This document shows positions 9,903 to 18,314 of a DNA stretch of 40,944 bases, one piece after another. A program made the position numbers and the translations under genes. The notes beneath the pieces are model-generated. The model did no database searches, had not been told where the DNA came from, and was given only the letters and a program-made list of their open reading frames with translations. This DNA is from Luteitalea sp. (GTDB lineage Bacteria > Acidobacteriota > Vicinamibacteria > Vicinamibacterales > Vicinamibacteraceae). Within the stretch, counting starts at the first letter, position 1, and every line of letters starts with the position of its first letter. The stretch is taken from NCBI GenBank assembly GCA_009377495.1, contig WHTZ01000015.1, positions 64,160 through 105,103 of the forward strand, in the 5' to 3' direction.

Positions 9903-11150
9903 ATGCAGGATCGGTGTTACAGCGGCTGTGCCGCGGTGTTAGCCGTCGCGTTACTCGTGAGCAGCGCCGCCTTCGGCGAGTCGGATGGACCACGCCGGGC
10001 GCCGGCGTTGCGAGCCGAGGCGTTCGAGCATGCCTACAACCTCGATCACGACCGCGCCATGTCGCTCCTCCAGCAAGCCGCCGCGGCCGACCCGAAGGAT
10101 CCAGCGACGTATCATAGCCTCGCGTCGATCACGTGGCTCAACATTCTCTTCCGGCGAGGCTCGGTCACGACCGACGAGTATCTCGGCAAGCTCGTGGCCA
10201 AGGACGTCAAGGTCGCACCGCCCCCAGCCGTTCAAGCGACGAGGTTCAAAAAGTACGTGGCCCGCGCCGCTGAGCTCGCTCGACAACGGCTCGAGCGGGA
10301 GCCAGACGATGTGCAAGCGCAGTACGACCTCGGTGTGGCGGAGGGCCTGCAAGCATCGTACACCGCCACCATCGAAGGCCGCGTCGTCGGCGCGTTCGGC
10401 CCCGCCCGCCGGGCCTTCAACGCCCATGAGCGCGTGCTCGCCCTCGACGCCACTCGCCGCGACGCCGGCCTCATTGTCGGGACTTATCGCTATGTCGTCG
10501 CCGGCCTCGCGCTGCCCATGCGGTGGATGGCGTATCTCGCGGGCTTTGGCGGCGACAAAGAGAAGGCCCTTGCCCTCATCGAGGCGGCTGCGCGCACGAA
10601 GTCCGAGGTGCAAACAGAGGCGAAGCTCGCGCTCGTGCTGCTGTACAACCGCGAGAAGCGGTACGCCGAGGCGCTCCGCGTGCTCACGGATCTGAAGCGT
10701 CGATATCCGCGGAATCGCTTGCTCTGGTTGGAAGCGGGCTCGACCGCGCTGCGCGCCGGTTCGGCCACGCGCGCCGCGCGCGAGCTAGACGAGGGCCTCG
10801 CCAAGCTCTCCCAGGAGTCCCGCCCGCGGATGTTGGGCGAGGAGGCGCTCTGGCGCTACAAGCGCGGCGTGGCGCGACGCGCGCTCGGTCGGTTCGCCGA
10901 GGCGCGGGACGATCTGCTCCTCGTCGAACAACGGCGCGACGCCAAACCGTGGATCAAAGGGCGCGCCCTCCTCGAGCTCGGCATGCTCGCGGATTTGGAC
11001 GAGCAACGCGCGCAAGCCATCGCGCGCTACGAAGAGGCCACTACCGTGTGCGAGGCCGCCGGCGACCGCGTCTGCACCGACGAAGCGCGCGGCTTGCGGC
11101 GCACGCCGTTCCGCGATCACGCCTCGCTCGCGATTGTGTCGAGCCGGTGA
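9903..11150 (+). CDS. Secreted tetratricopeptide-repeat protein
   Basis: 415 aa. The ATG at 9903 starts a signal peptide (MQDRCYSGCAAVLAVALLVS, then SAAFGE). TPR-like helical pairs follow, e.g. AFEHAYNLDHDRAMSLLQQA, AAADPKDPATYHSLASITWL and the later YAEALRVLTDLKRRYPRN. A hydrophobic middle (GTYRYVVAGLALPMRWMAYL) is typical of this family of unassigned TPR proteins. A scaffold role in the periplasm is likely; the partner is unknown. Only a distant GAGG could serve as ribosome site. The small membrane-anchored gene starts 10 bases after its stop, so the two are probably co-transcribed. Confidence 0.8.
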   Translation: MQDRCYSGCAAVLAVALLVSSAAFGESDGPRRAPALRAEAFEHAYNLDHDRAMSLLQQAAAADPKDPATYHSLASITWLNILFRRGSVTTDEYLGKLVAKDVKVAPPPAVQATRFKKYVARAAELARQRLEREPDDVQAQYDLGVAEGLQASYTATIEGRVVGAFGPARRAFNAHERVLALDATRRDAGLIVGTYRYVVAGLALPMRWMAYLAGFGGDKEKALALIEAAARTKSEVQTEAKLALVLLYNREKRYAEALRVLTDLKRRYPRNRLLWLEAGSTALRAGSATRAARELDEGLAKLSQESRPRMLGEEALWRYKRGVARRALGRFAEARDDLLLVEQRRDAKPWIKGRALLELGMLADLDEQRAQAIARYEEATTVCEAAGDRVCTDEARGLRRTPFRDHASLAIVSSR

Positions 11151-11160
11151 GGCGTCTGCC

Positions 11161-11646
11161 ATGCGACGTTGGCTCTGGATCCTGCTTGGCCTCCTCGTCA
11201 CCTGCGTGGTCATCATGGTGGCCGTTGTTGGCGCCGGTGTGTACTACATGCACCGCCACGTCAGGATCCAGAACGCCACCCTTTCCGTGGTCGACGCCCA
11301 GTTCACCTCCATCATGCGCCGGTTTGGCGATCAGCCGCCGCTGCTGGAAATGAGCATCGACGGTGAGGACGTTCGCGTGGTCAATCTCGAGCGCCGTGCG
11401 GCGCGCGCCCAGGGTCGGCAGCCGCGTGTCCTCCACGTGCTCGTCTACGATGCGCCTGAAGGCAAGCGCGTGAATCTCTCGCTCCCGTTCTGGATACTGC
11501 GGCTTCTCCCGCACGGCAAGCTCAAAGTCTCGCACGCCCACCTCGATCGTCTCCAGCTCAGTGTGGACGATCTCGAACGTGCCGGCCCCGGCATCGTGCT
11601 GTCCCATCGAGACGACCGCGTGCGTCTCCTCGTGTGGACCGATTGA
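11161..11646 (+). CDS. Small protein with N-terminal membrane anchor, unknown function
   Basis: 161 aa. The ATG at 11161 begins a single transmembrane segment (RRWLWILLGLLVTCVVIMVA, to about residue 30). The rest should be periplasmic with alternating strands (LPFWILRLLPHGKLKVSHAH, DRVRLLVWTD). No catalytic motif is visible and I do not recognise the family. It follows the TPR gene by 10 bases, which suggests a shared transcript and perhaps a shared envelope role. Confidence 0.75.
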   Translation: MRRWLWILLGLLVTCVVIMVAVVGAGVYYMHRHVRIQNATLSVVDAQFTSIMRRFGDQPPLLEMSIDGEDVRVVNLERRAARAQGRQPRVLHVLVYDAPEGKRVNLSLPFWILRLLPHGKLKVSHAHLDRLQLSVDDLERAGPGIVLSHRDDRVRLLVWTD

Positions 11647-11798
11647 GGCGCGTCGAGCGGACCTGTTCCCGAAATCCCCTGCAATTGCTGTCACTTGCAG
11701 CGATGACCGCATGGCCCGAGGCTTGCACTGCCATGTACCATGGACGCGGCCGGTCGTGCCCACGCGATTTGGATCGCAATACTGAGAGGATCACGAGC

Positions 11799-12419
11799 AT
11801 GAAATCGGGGTGGCTAAGCCTCATCGCTATTGGTCTGATCGCAGTCGGCTCGTCTGCATCAACAGCGTGCGCTCACAGCTCATATGGCGTGCCGGGTCAC
11901 GTGATGACGCGCCGTGGGGACCCAGGCTGGCAGCGCGACGCCTACAATCGCGGCTACCGGGACGGCAGGCGAGACGGTGAGCGGGACGCGCGCCGGGGAC
12001 GCAGGCCCAACTGGGGCGATCGGCGGTGGAATGCGCGGGACGAGAGCCGCCGCGCGTACGAGCAAGGCTATCGCGAGGGCTACCGTGCGTCGTTTGCGCG
12101 ATACGACCGTTCGGGGCGCTGGGGTCGTGACCCATCGTATGGCCGCGGCGCTTACGGGCGGGGCGGTATCGTACCGCCTTATCCGGGACCCTCGCGCTCG
12201 TATCGCAGCCCAGCGGCCAGCCGTGGCTATGAGGACGGCTACAAGGACGGACGCGACACGGCCAGGAAGCGGGACCGCTACGACCCGCGCCTCGAGAAGA
12301 AGTACCGCAAGGGCGATGACGGCTACAAGGATGCGTATGGCTCGAAGGATGACTATCGCGCAGAGTACCGCAACGCGTTCCGCGCGGGCTACGACGCCGG
12401 GTATCGCGAGGCACGTTGA
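11799..12419 (+). CDS. Secreted Tyr/Gly/Asp-repeat protein
   Basis: 206 aa. The ATG at 11799 has GAGAGGA about 8 bases upstream and starts a signal sequence (MKSGWLSLIAIGLIAVGSSA). The mature part is built from imperfect YxxGYxxG units: YNRGYRDGRRDGERDARRG, YEQGYREGYRASF, YEDGYKDGRDTARK, then FRAGYDAGYREAR at the end, with a central Gly/Tyr/Pro-rich linker. It is strongly charged and probably largely disordered. Short proteins of this style are common in this type of genome but have no known function. A Cys near the signal end lacks a canonical lipobox. Confidence 0.8.
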   Translation: MKSGWLSLIAIGLIAVGSSASTACAHSSYGVPGHVMTRRGDPGWQRDAYNRGYRDGRRDGERDARRGRRPNWGDRRWNARDESRRAYEQGYREGYRASFARYDRSGRWGRDPSYGRGAYGRGGIVPPYPGPSRSYRSPAASRGYEDGYKDGRDTARKRDRYDPRLEKKYRKGDDGYKDAYGSKDDYRAEYRNAFRAGYDAGYREAR

Positions 12420-12664
12420 CGCAAGGGGCGGTCGCAGTCTAGCGCGGCTGCTGAGCTGGATGCGATCGGATCATCTGCAGAAGATCAAAGATCATGGAGA
12501 ACCCGCGATTGGGCGATGCTGGCAAGCGCCCGCGCTACTAGTGGCGAACAGATGGCGAATACCAGAGTACTAGCAGAAGCCGACGCCGGGACTAGAGCAT
12601 ACGTATTCAAGGGGCACGCGACAGACCCTTTGTTTTCAAAGGCTTAGATCTCGTCCCGTGTGAT

Positions 12665-13351
12665 TTACAGCCCGAAACCACAACGATCACGGCCCTGCCG
12701 AATAACGCGTGGCCACGCCCATGTCTTAGGCATCATCCGGACAACGAACAATGGCCGGAGCGCCAAAGCGCGGCAGATTTCAAGCTTCACGGTAAGCTCG
12801 CGGTCGTCGATGTACTTCAGAGTGTTCTTAACCTCCACCCCGTAGCGGACGCCGTCCAGTTCATACGCTCGGTCGAGGTTGTGATCAGTCGCGGTCCAAG
12901 CTCGACCCTCGATGGACCTCACGTCGCGGCCGAGAAGCCGGACGCCCGCGGACGCGAATGCAGCGTCGACGACGATTTCACCAAACGGGCCAAGCGCGCG
13001 TGCGAATGCGCCTTGCGAGTAGCGCCGCACCAGTTCCAGCACGCGTTGCCCCTCACGCTTCCAGTGACGATATGACCGTCTCACGATCAGGCGAATAGGC
13101 ACACCTGCTGAGAGCTCCTGCGAGAATGCGTTGATCTGACCCTCGGCAATCAACTCACGCAGCGCGCGACCTGTGATCCAGTGAAAGAAGGACCGTTCGT
13201 GCAGCACCTGCAGTTGCTGGACGTAGTACACACGGTCGAAGGACTGTATTCGCTCGAGCAGCTCGGCCTTGGCGCGATCCGTCTGTTCGTCGCGCGGGCG
13301 AGGTTCCTCCTCTCCCTCCTCCTCAAGCCAATCGCCATACTCGTCGCTCAT
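12665..13351 (-). CDS. PD-(D/E)XK nuclease-like protein
   Basis: 228 aa. It has an acidic N-terminus (MSDEYGDWLEEEGEEE), a helical middle and a C-terminal half carrying a nuclease-like core: DHNLDRAYELDG, then GVEVKN, i.e. a D-x(n)-ExK arrangement with Glu and Lys in VEVK, followed by a hydrophobic strand RPLFVVRMM. This is the PD-(D/E)XK layout of restriction enzymes and repair nucleases; substrate and role are unknown. No methyltransferase or partner is adjacent. It lies beyond the 3' end of the tRNA-Glu, a place where integrated DNA often accumulates. Start at 13351 is the only ATG of the full frame. Confidence 0.65.
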   Translation of the reverse strand: MSDEYGDWLEEEGEEEPRPRDEQTDRAKAELLERIQSFDRVYYVQQLQVLHERSFFHWITGRALRELIAEGQINAFSQELSAGVPIRLIVRRSYRHWKREGQRVLELVRRYSQGAFARALGPFGEIVVDAAFASAGVRLLGRDVRSIEGRAWTATDHNLDRAYELDGVRYGVEVKNTLKYIDDRELTVKLEICRALALRPLFVVRMMPKTWAWPRVIRQGRDRCGFGL

Positions 13352-13803
13352 GCGTTGCCGCGGTCATAGATTCTGACGCACCTCGCGCTGCCGCCAAAGG
13401 GACCCCTTAGGATCGGCGATTCCCAAAGTGCATCGACCTCGCGGGATTGCCTTCGTTACGAACCGTCGCCGCCGAGGAAGAAAGTAAACACTACCTCGTC
13501 GATGGCCGCCTCGATGCCGCCGCTCAACTCGTATAGGCGCATGGCTCCAGGATTGGGCGGTCAGTGAGAACACATGCTTCGACGCAGCCAAGGTCACGGC
13601 CATGGTCGATCTACGACAATCAAAGGCTCGAAGCGCTTCGGGCCCGCGGTTGAACGGCTCGAAGCAGGTCTTCGACGCCGCGATGGAAGGCACCAACAAT
13701 TATTTCAAGAATCATCAAGTTCCAACCGAACAGGGCTTCGCCGACACCTCACGCCGCAAAGAAAAACCCTCACAAGTCACTGAACGATTTCGGGTTGGGA
13801 AGC
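13352..13803. other. Gene-free stretch between nuclease-like gene and tRNA-Glu
   Basis: About 450 bases without a convincing gene. On the minus strand at about 13455-13542 there is a 28-codon frame (MRLYELSGGIEAAIDEVV...) ending in GGDGS that reads like real protein and may be a remnant. No copy of the tRNA 3' end is seen here. Confidence 0.4.
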
Positions 13804-13878
13804 TGGTACCGGTACGGGGATTCGAACCCCGGTTCCGTGGCTGAGAACCACGTGTCCTAACCCCTAGACGATACCGGC
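13804..13878 (-). tRNA. tRNA-Glu (anticodon CUC)
   Basis: 75 nt including an encoded CCA. Acceptor GCCGGTA / TACCGGT (7 bp with a G1-U72 wobble), D-arm GTCT-AGGGGTTA-GGAC, anticodon stem CGTGG/CCACG with loop TTCTCAG (anticodon CTC, decoding GAG), and T-arm CGGGG-TTCGAAT-CCCCG. The discriminator base is A. It supplies Glu-tRNA for translation and, in the C5 route, for 5-aminolevulinate synthesis. Confidence 0.96.
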
Positions 13879-13901
13879 ACGCCGGGCGGTAAGAACCCTT
13901 G

Positions 13902-13931
13902 AGTTTACTAGGCACAGGTGCGAAACGTCAA
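13902..13931 (-). promoter_or_regulatory. Candidate promoter of tRNA-Glu
   Basis: On the minus strand TTGACG (13931-13926), an 18-bp spacer and TAAACT (13907-13902) lie 24 bases before the tRNA 5' end. The hexamers match 5/6 and 4/6. Confidence 0.5.
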
Positions 13932-14046
13932 GAATGCGTCACTTCGTGTGTCATCTCGTGCGCCCGGCATGGTGACGGGCCTGTGAAGGCTGCTCGCTGC
14001 GCACAGCTCTGCCGACGATGAGCGCGTGTGCATTATCATCCAGCAC

Positions 14047-15426
14047 ATGCGCAATTTTCTGTTGTCGCTTCTGCTGTTCGCGCTGCTGGCGGGTGCTGTC
14101 TGGTATGGCGCCGGAAAGCTGGAAGGCCCCGAGGTCGCTATCGCCAGCCCGAAAGCGGTCATGGGCCATGCCTCGCCGCTCGACGTGACCGTCAACGCGC
14201 CGCCCGATCGGCTCGACCGGCTCGAGATCGCCGTTGAGCAGCGCGACCAGTCGTACCCGCTCTTCAGTCTGTCGAATCGGGGTGGCGCGACGGTCACGCT
14301 CGAAGGGAATGGCACGCGTGTGCGCGGGACGGTCGGTCGGCGCAATGTACCGGCACTCACACAGGCGCCCGCCCGTCTCGTGGTTCGCGCCTCGCTCACG
14401 GTGCTGTTCGGTCTGCGCGCGGTCGACACCGTGACGACGCAAGATGTGGAGGTACGGCTCGTGCCGCCGCAGATCGCGGTCACCTCGCTCCACCATTTCA
14501 TCAACCTCGGTGGATCAGAGGTGATCCTCTACCGCGTCAAGCCCGCCGATGCCGTATCCGGTGTGCGTGTCGGCGACATCGAGTATCCGAGCTATCCCGC
14601 ATCCGGCGCTGGAATCCCGAATGCCGACCCGTCTCTCAGGGTCGCGTTCTTCGCCGTCCTCTACGACCAGGCAACCGACACACCCATCTCGGTCTTTGCA
14701 CGCGACGCGGCCGGCAACGAGGGCCAGGCGGCTTTCGATCATCGTGTCTTCCCCAAGCGGTTTCGGAGCAGTCGCATTCAGCTCCAGGAAGGCTTCATGG
14801 AGCGAGTCGTCCCGGCCATCCTCCAGAACACTCCTGATTTCCAGGTTCCAAATCCGAATGATGTGCTCGACGCGTTCGTGACCATCAACCGCGACCTGCG
14901 GCGGCAGAATGCCGAGGAAATCGCGGCGCTCGCGCAGAAGACCGCGCCGAAGATACTGTGGCAGGGCCCATTCAAGCAGATGGTAAACACGGCCGTGGAG
15001 TCCGGTTTCGCGGACCACCGCACATACTTCTATCAAGGCAAGGAAGTTGACCAGCAGGTGCACCTCGGCTTCGACCTCGCCTCGCTGCCGCACTCGCCCG
15101 TTCTTGCCGCGAACCGCGGGCAGGTCGCCCTCGCTCGTTACCTCGGCATCTACGGCAACTGCATCGTGCTCGATCATGGCATGGGTGTGCAGTCGCTCTA
15201 CGGCCACCTCGACACGCTGGACGTGAAGGAAGGGCAGATGGTCGACAGGGACCAGCAGATCGGCACGACGGACGTCACCGGGCTCGCAGCCGGTGACCAC
15301 CTGCACTTTACGATGCTGCTTCACGGCCACCCGGTCACGCCGATCGACTGGTGGAGCTCACAGTGGATCGAGGACCGGATCGTCCGCAAGTTCCGCGAGG
15401 CGGGAGCCAAGCTTCCGCCCACGTAA
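14047..15426 (+). CDS. Membrane-anchored M23 (LytM-type) peptidase
   Basis: 459 aa. The ATG at 14047 begins an N-terminal membrane segment (MRNFLLSLLLFALLAGAVWY); a GTG seven codons earlier is possible. A long beta-rich periplasmic part precedes a C-terminal M23 domain (about residues 335-440) with the zinc and catalytic residues intact: H339xxxD343 (HLGFD), H387 (YGHL) and H418-x-H420 (DHLHF). Intact residues suggest an active peptidoglycan endopeptidase or LytM factor rather than a degenerate activator. No strong ribosome site is visible. The following ctaB gene starts 128 bases later and has its own -10 candidate. Confidence 0.9.
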   Translation: MRNFLLSLLLFALLAGAVWYGAGKLEGPEVAIASPKAVMGHASPLDVTVNAPPDRLDRLEIAVEQRDQSYPLFSLSNRGGATVTLEGNGTRVRGTVGRRNVPALTQAPARLVVRASLTVLFGLRAVDTVTTQDVEVRLVPPQIAVTSLHHFINLGGSEVILYRVKPADAVSGVRVGDIEYPSYPASGAGIPNADPSLRVAFFAVLYDQATDTPISVFARDAAGNEGQAAFDHRVFPKRFRSSRIQLQEGFMERVVPAILQNTPDFQVPNPNDVLDAFVTINRDLRRQNAEEIAALAQKTAPKILWQGPFKQMVNTAVESGFADHRTYFYQGKEVDQQVHLGFDLASLPHSPVLAANRGQVALARYLGIYGNCIVLDHGMGVQSLYGHLDTLDVKEGQMVDRDQQIGTTDVTGLAAGDHLHFTMLLHGHPVTPIDWWSSQWIEDRIVRKFREAGAKLPPT

Positions 15427-15430
15427 GCGG

Positions 15431-15456
15431 GGGGCGAGGGGCCAGGTACCAGGACC
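15431..15456 (+). repeat. Degenerate 7-bp tandem repeat after the M23 peptidase stop
   Basis: G-runs begin at 15431, 15438, 15445 and 15452, an exact 7-bp period (GGGGCGA, GGGGCCA, GGTACCA, GGACC). It starts four bases after the stop codon. Confidence 0.55.
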
Positions 15457-15466
15457 GTCACTCGTC

Positions 15467-15472
15467 TATAAT
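15467..15472 (+). promoter_or_regulatory. Candidate -10 element of ctaB
   Basis: A perfect TATAAT, about 80 bases before the ctaB start, immediately after the heptanucleotide repeat. No clear -35 is seen at 16-18 bp. Confidence 0.4.
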
Positions 15473-15533
15473 TGAGTTTGGCTCGTTGCTACACGGGCCT
15501 GGTCCGGCATGCTCCGGCACGACCCTCGTCTCA

Positions 15534-15548
15534 AATCCCTGAGGGATT
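15534..15548 (+). promoter_or_regulatory. Hairpin that could mask the ctaB ribosome site
   Basis: AATCCC and GGGATT form a 6-bp stem around TGA. The GAGGG inside it (15541-15545) is the only Shine-Dalgarno before the TTG at 15555, so the hairpin could limit translation. Confidence 0.35.
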
Positions 15549-15554
15549 CCCGTT

Positions 15555-16448
15555 TTGTCGAAGTCCGCTGTGCTCATCTCGGCGCCCGCGCAGAGCCGGG
15601 CTGCCGACTATCTCGAGCTGGCAAAGCCGCGGCTCAACCTGCTGGTGGTCGCGACGACCGCGGCGGCATTTTGCCTTGGCGCACGCGGTGCCGTCGAGCT
15701 GGACATCCTGCTGCACCTGATCGTCGGAACCGCCCTCGTCGCGGCCGGCGCGTCCGCATTCAACATGTTGCTCGAGCGCGACGTCGACGCGCTCATGCGA
15801 CGAACGCAGAACCGACCGTTGCCGGCCGGGCGCCTGGGGATCTTGGAAGCTGGCGCGTTCGCCACCGCGATCTCCGCGATGGGTCTCGTGCAGCTCGCGC
15901 TCTTCGTCAACGCTTTGGCCGCGGGCATCGCGCTCGCGACGCATGTGAGCTACGTGCTCGTGTACACGCCGCTGAAGCTGCGCACGTCGTTGGCCACCGT
16001 GGTGGGCGCTGTGCCGGGCGCGCTGCCCGCCTTGATCGGGTGGGCCGCCGCCACCAACTCACTCTCGGGTGAGGGCTGGCTCTTGTTTGCCATCGTGTTC
16101 CTCTGGCAGATGCCGCACTTCCTTGCCATCGCCTGGCTCTGCCGCGACGAATACGCGCGTGCCGGCTTTGTGATGCTCCCGGTCGTCGAGCCTGACGGGC
16201 GGAGCACGGCACGACAGACCGTTGCCTACGCCGCGGCGTTGCTGCCGGTCAGCTTGACACCGGCGCTCGCTGGCCTCAGCGGTCCCGTGTATTTCGTTAC
16301 GGCGCTCGTGTTGAGCACGTTGTTCCTCTGGTTGAGCCTCCGGTTTGCGCGGCACCGTACGCGCCTCGAAGCACGCCGGCTCTTCTTGGGCTCGATTGTG
16401 TACCTACCGCTGCTCTGTGGTGTGCTCGTGCTCGACGGATTACTGTAG
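15555..16448 (+). CDS. ctaB: Protohaem IX farnesyltransferase (haem O synthase)
   Basis: 297 aa integral membrane prenyltransferase that adds farnesyl to haem b, giving haem O for terminal oxidases. The UbiA-family signature is clear: N70-MLLERDVDALMRRTQNRPL, with D76, D78, R83-T84 and R87-P88. Several hydrophobic segments follow (e.g. LLFAIVFLWQMPHFLAIAWL, which is the typical second conserved loop region). The TTG at 15555 is used because TGAGGG lies about 10 bases upstream; a GTG five codons later is an alternative. The DUF420 gene follows by 75 bases on the same strand, so the two are probably a cytochrome-oxidase assembly unit. The oxidase subunit genes are not in the window. Confidence 0.95.
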   Translation: MSKSAVLISAPAQSRAADYLELAKPRLNLLVVATTAAAFCLGARGAVELDILLHLIVGTALVAAGASAFNMLLERDVDALMRRTQNRPLPAGRLGILEAGAFATAISAMGLVQLALFVNALAAGIALATHVSYVLVYTPLKLRTSLATVVGAVPGALPALIGWAAATNSLSGEGWLLFAIVFLWQMPHFLAIAWLCRDEYARAGFVMLPVVEPDGRSTARQTVAYAAALLPVSLTPALAGLSGPVYFVTALVLSTLFLWLSLRFARHRTRLEARRLFLGSIVYLPLLCGVLVLDGLL

Positions 16449-16523
16449 GCCCACACCGTTGCCGCGCTGCGTTCGTCCGACCGACAGGAGCGGGCCCGCA
16501 CGCCGCTTGCACCGACACACGAC

Positions 16524-16943
16524 ATGTTCGACGTCACGCTGCTCCCCACGCTGAACGCCACGCTCAACGCGACTGCAGCATGCCTGCTCGTCGCCGGCTT
16601 CTATTTCATTCGCCGCGGCCAGGTCTCGAGCCACCGCCTCTGTATGGGGGCCGCGTTTGCCACGTCGGTGCTCTTTCTCGTGAGCTATCTCGTTTACCAC
16701 GCGCAGGTGGGATCGAAGCCGTTCACCGGTGACGGGTGGGTTCGCTTCGTCTACTTTGTCATTCTCTCAACACACACGGTACTTGCGGCCGCGGTACCAC
16801 CGCTCGCCCTGGTGACCCTCAGTCGTGCGCTCAGTCGTCGTTTCGATCGACACCGCACCATCGCGCGCTGGACGCTCCCCATCTGGCTCTATGTCTCTGT
16901 CACAGGCGTCATCGTCTACGTGATGCTGTACATGAGGACCTGA
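16524..16943 (+). CDS. DUF420 membrane protein, probable cytochrome oxidase maturation factor
   Basis: 139 aa with about four transmembrane helices (TAACLLVAGFYFI, MGAAFATSVLFLVSYLVYH, FVILSTHTVLAAAVPPLALV, WLYVSVTGVIVYVMLYM). The conserved pattern YLVYHAQVGSKPFTG, then FVILSTHTVLAA and RHRTIARWTLPIWLYVSVTG is that of DUF420 (YozB-like). The Staphylococcus CtaM protein of this family is, to my knowledge, needed for aa3-type oxidase maturation. Location directly after ctaB supports that role here. Histidines in the helices could bind haem or metal. Confidence 0.9.
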   Translation: MFDVTLLPTLNATLNATAACLLVAGFYFIRRGQVSSHRLCMGAAFATSVLFLVSYLVYHAQVGSKPFTGDGWVRFVYFVILSTHTVLAAAVPPLALVTLSRALSRRFDRHRTIARWTLPIWLYVSVTGVIVYVMLYMRT

Positions 16944-16945
16944 AG

Positions 16946-16986
16946 CTCCCGCCGCTCCTCCACGGCCCCTGGCCGGCAGGCGGGAG
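16946..16986 (+). terminator. Two-stem structure after the ctaB-DUF420 unit
   Basis: CTCCCGCC (16946-16953) pairs with GGCGGGAG (16979-16986), enclosing an inner CGGCC-CCT-GGCCG hairpin. It begins three bases past the stop. There is no T-tract, so an intrinsic terminator is only likely. Confidence 0.4.
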
Positions 16987-17225
16987 ACCTAATAGGCAAC
17001 CGCTTTCGTGTCACCGTGCGTGACGTGAGGGAGTATAGGCCTACAGTCGGGATTGCAAGCTCGGCTGGCGCTGTAACTTCTTTGAAAAGGGGTGGGGGAG
17101 CAGAGGATAGAGGGGCTGTCGGAACCGACCATCAGAAGCGGCTAGTGAGCTGTGGGAGGGCGTTGCGGACGAATGGTGTGACCCGCGTGCCGTCGCGAGC
17201 TGAGTTCTGAACCTTCGGCCCGGTC

Positions 17226-17489
17226 TCAGGCGAGTGTCTGCGTGTCCGTCCACCCAAGGGATAACAGCTCTCGCCGAATATCCCATGCCCGCTCGAGCGC
17301 CGCGTGAACGTCGGACCAGTGCTCTCGCCCCAGGGTTTTCCCTGCGCGAATCACGTCCAGCTCGACGCCCTGCGTGATCCGCTTGAGCTGGCACTCTACG
17401 AGCCTCACACGGGATAATTTCCAGACAAGGATGGCAGATTTTGCAACGTTCGGGCCGTCCAAATCGCCCGACAATGGCTGAAACCGCAT
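17226..17489 (-). CDS. Small hypothetical protein
   Basis: 87 aa. The ATG at 17489 has GGAAGAGG about eight bases upstream. The sequence (MRFQPLSGDLDGPNVAKSAI, LVWKLSRVRLVECQLKRITQ, then REHWSDVHAALERAWDIRRE) has the composition of a real folded protein rather than an out-of-frame artefact. I do not recognise the family. It stands alone in a gene-poor stretch, so it could be a survivor of a decayed locus. Confidence 0.5.
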   Translation of the reverse strand: MRFQPLSGDLDGPNVAKSAILVWKLSRVRLVECQLKRITQGVELDVIRAGKTLGREHWSDVHAALERAWDIRRELLSLGWTDTQTLA

Positions 17490-17789
17490 GCCACACCCCT
17501 CTTCCTGATCTGCTCTCGGCATTCAGTGCAAGGCGTGTGCCCGGTTGTCGCGGTGGAAGGCCCAAAAGGCGAGCGCGGATGTTCGGTTCGGCCAAGCGCG
17601 GGCGTTTCTGCTGATGAGACAGCCACGAGTCGCGCATACGATCTACAAACTGGTTCTGGCTGGTGCTTGGCGTGTTCCTCGCTCAATGCGGCCGTCCGCC
17701 ATCACTCCACGAAGAACTACCTGCGACATGACGACCTATTTGTATCCTGATTCAGAGGTGAGCGCGCGGATGTGGTGGATAACCGCTGT
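17490..17789. other. Gene-poor stretch
   Basis: No supported gene, RNA or promoter. Minus-strand frames here contain a CxxC-like PCTECREQ stretch but no start or family match, so I leave them unannotated. Confidence 0.4.
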
Positions 17790-17993
17790 CTAGGCGGTCT
17801 TCGTCCGGCTCTTCCAGTGCTCTCCGCGGCCACCGTGACTGACACGGCCGCCTTTGCTCCCTGCTGCGACCGCTTCGGCATGCGTCCATTCATGGGCCGT
17901 GCCTTTCCGATGGGCGGCCTTCCCACCGAGCGAGGCGATCGAACGTTGCTTCTCGGGCGCCATCGAGCCGAATCCGCGGGGCTTGTTGGGCAT
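17790..17993 (-). CDS. KGG-motif general stress protein (GsiB/ConA-like)
   Basis: 67 aa, from the ATG at 17993 (MPNKPRGFGSMAPEKQRSIA). It has two KGG-type motifs: ASLGGKAAHRKGTAHEWTHA and AAGSKGGRVSHGG. The family is hydrophilic, stress-induced and of unclear mechanism; some members are linked to desiccation or glucose-starvation tolerance. No good ribosome site is visible and no neighbour suggests a partner. Confidence 0.85.
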   Translation of the reverse strand: MPNKPRGFGSMAPEKQRSIASLGGKAAHRKGTAHEWTHAEAVAAGSKGGRVSHGGRGEHWKSRTKTA

Positions 17994-18314
17994 CACATGC
18001 CAGGATACACCGGTTGCTCGCCCAGGGGACCCTCATGCGTCATCGTCGGTCCAGCTAAGAGCCGAGCGGAGAGCTGACCGCTGAAGGTTGAGGACATTGA
18101 TTCGAGATTCTCGATGCCGAAGACGTTTCTCCAGTATGAACAGCAGGACTGGTGGCCGCCAAATTGGGACAGCCACCTGGGGTGCAGGACTGGCTCGGTG
18201 AGTGAGTGCCGGCGTGTGCCCTCTCGGTGACCTATACGGCAACAACTGCTAATACAGGCCGTATTGTGCGAGTTGTTCAGTGATGCTGTATTCACTAGCC
18301 TGAAAGCTGAGCCT
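17994..18314. other. Intergenic stretch
   Basis: About 320 bases between the KGG gene and the muramidase fusion gene. I see no open frame of convincing composition and no strong terminator. Confidence 0.4.

Noticed and set aside
9951..10613. 220-codon minus-strand frame inside the TPR gene
   Set aside because: Antisense shadow of a gene with signal peptide and TPR motifs; no supporting start signals.
12627..12642. CCTTTG-TTTT-CAAAGG hairpin after the nuclease-like gene
   Set aside because: Only a 6-bp AT-containing stem with no T-tract; too weak to call a terminator.
12420..13803. Possible attachment-site copy of the tRNA-Glu 3' end
   Set aside because: I looked for a second copy of the 3' end (TTCGAATCCCCGTACCGG) in the flanking region and saw none, so no integrated element is claimed.
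17041..17637. 198-codon minus-strand frame
   Set aside because: Arg/Pro/Ser-rich composition typical of a shifted frame; the better-composed 87-aa frame overlaps it with a ribosome site.
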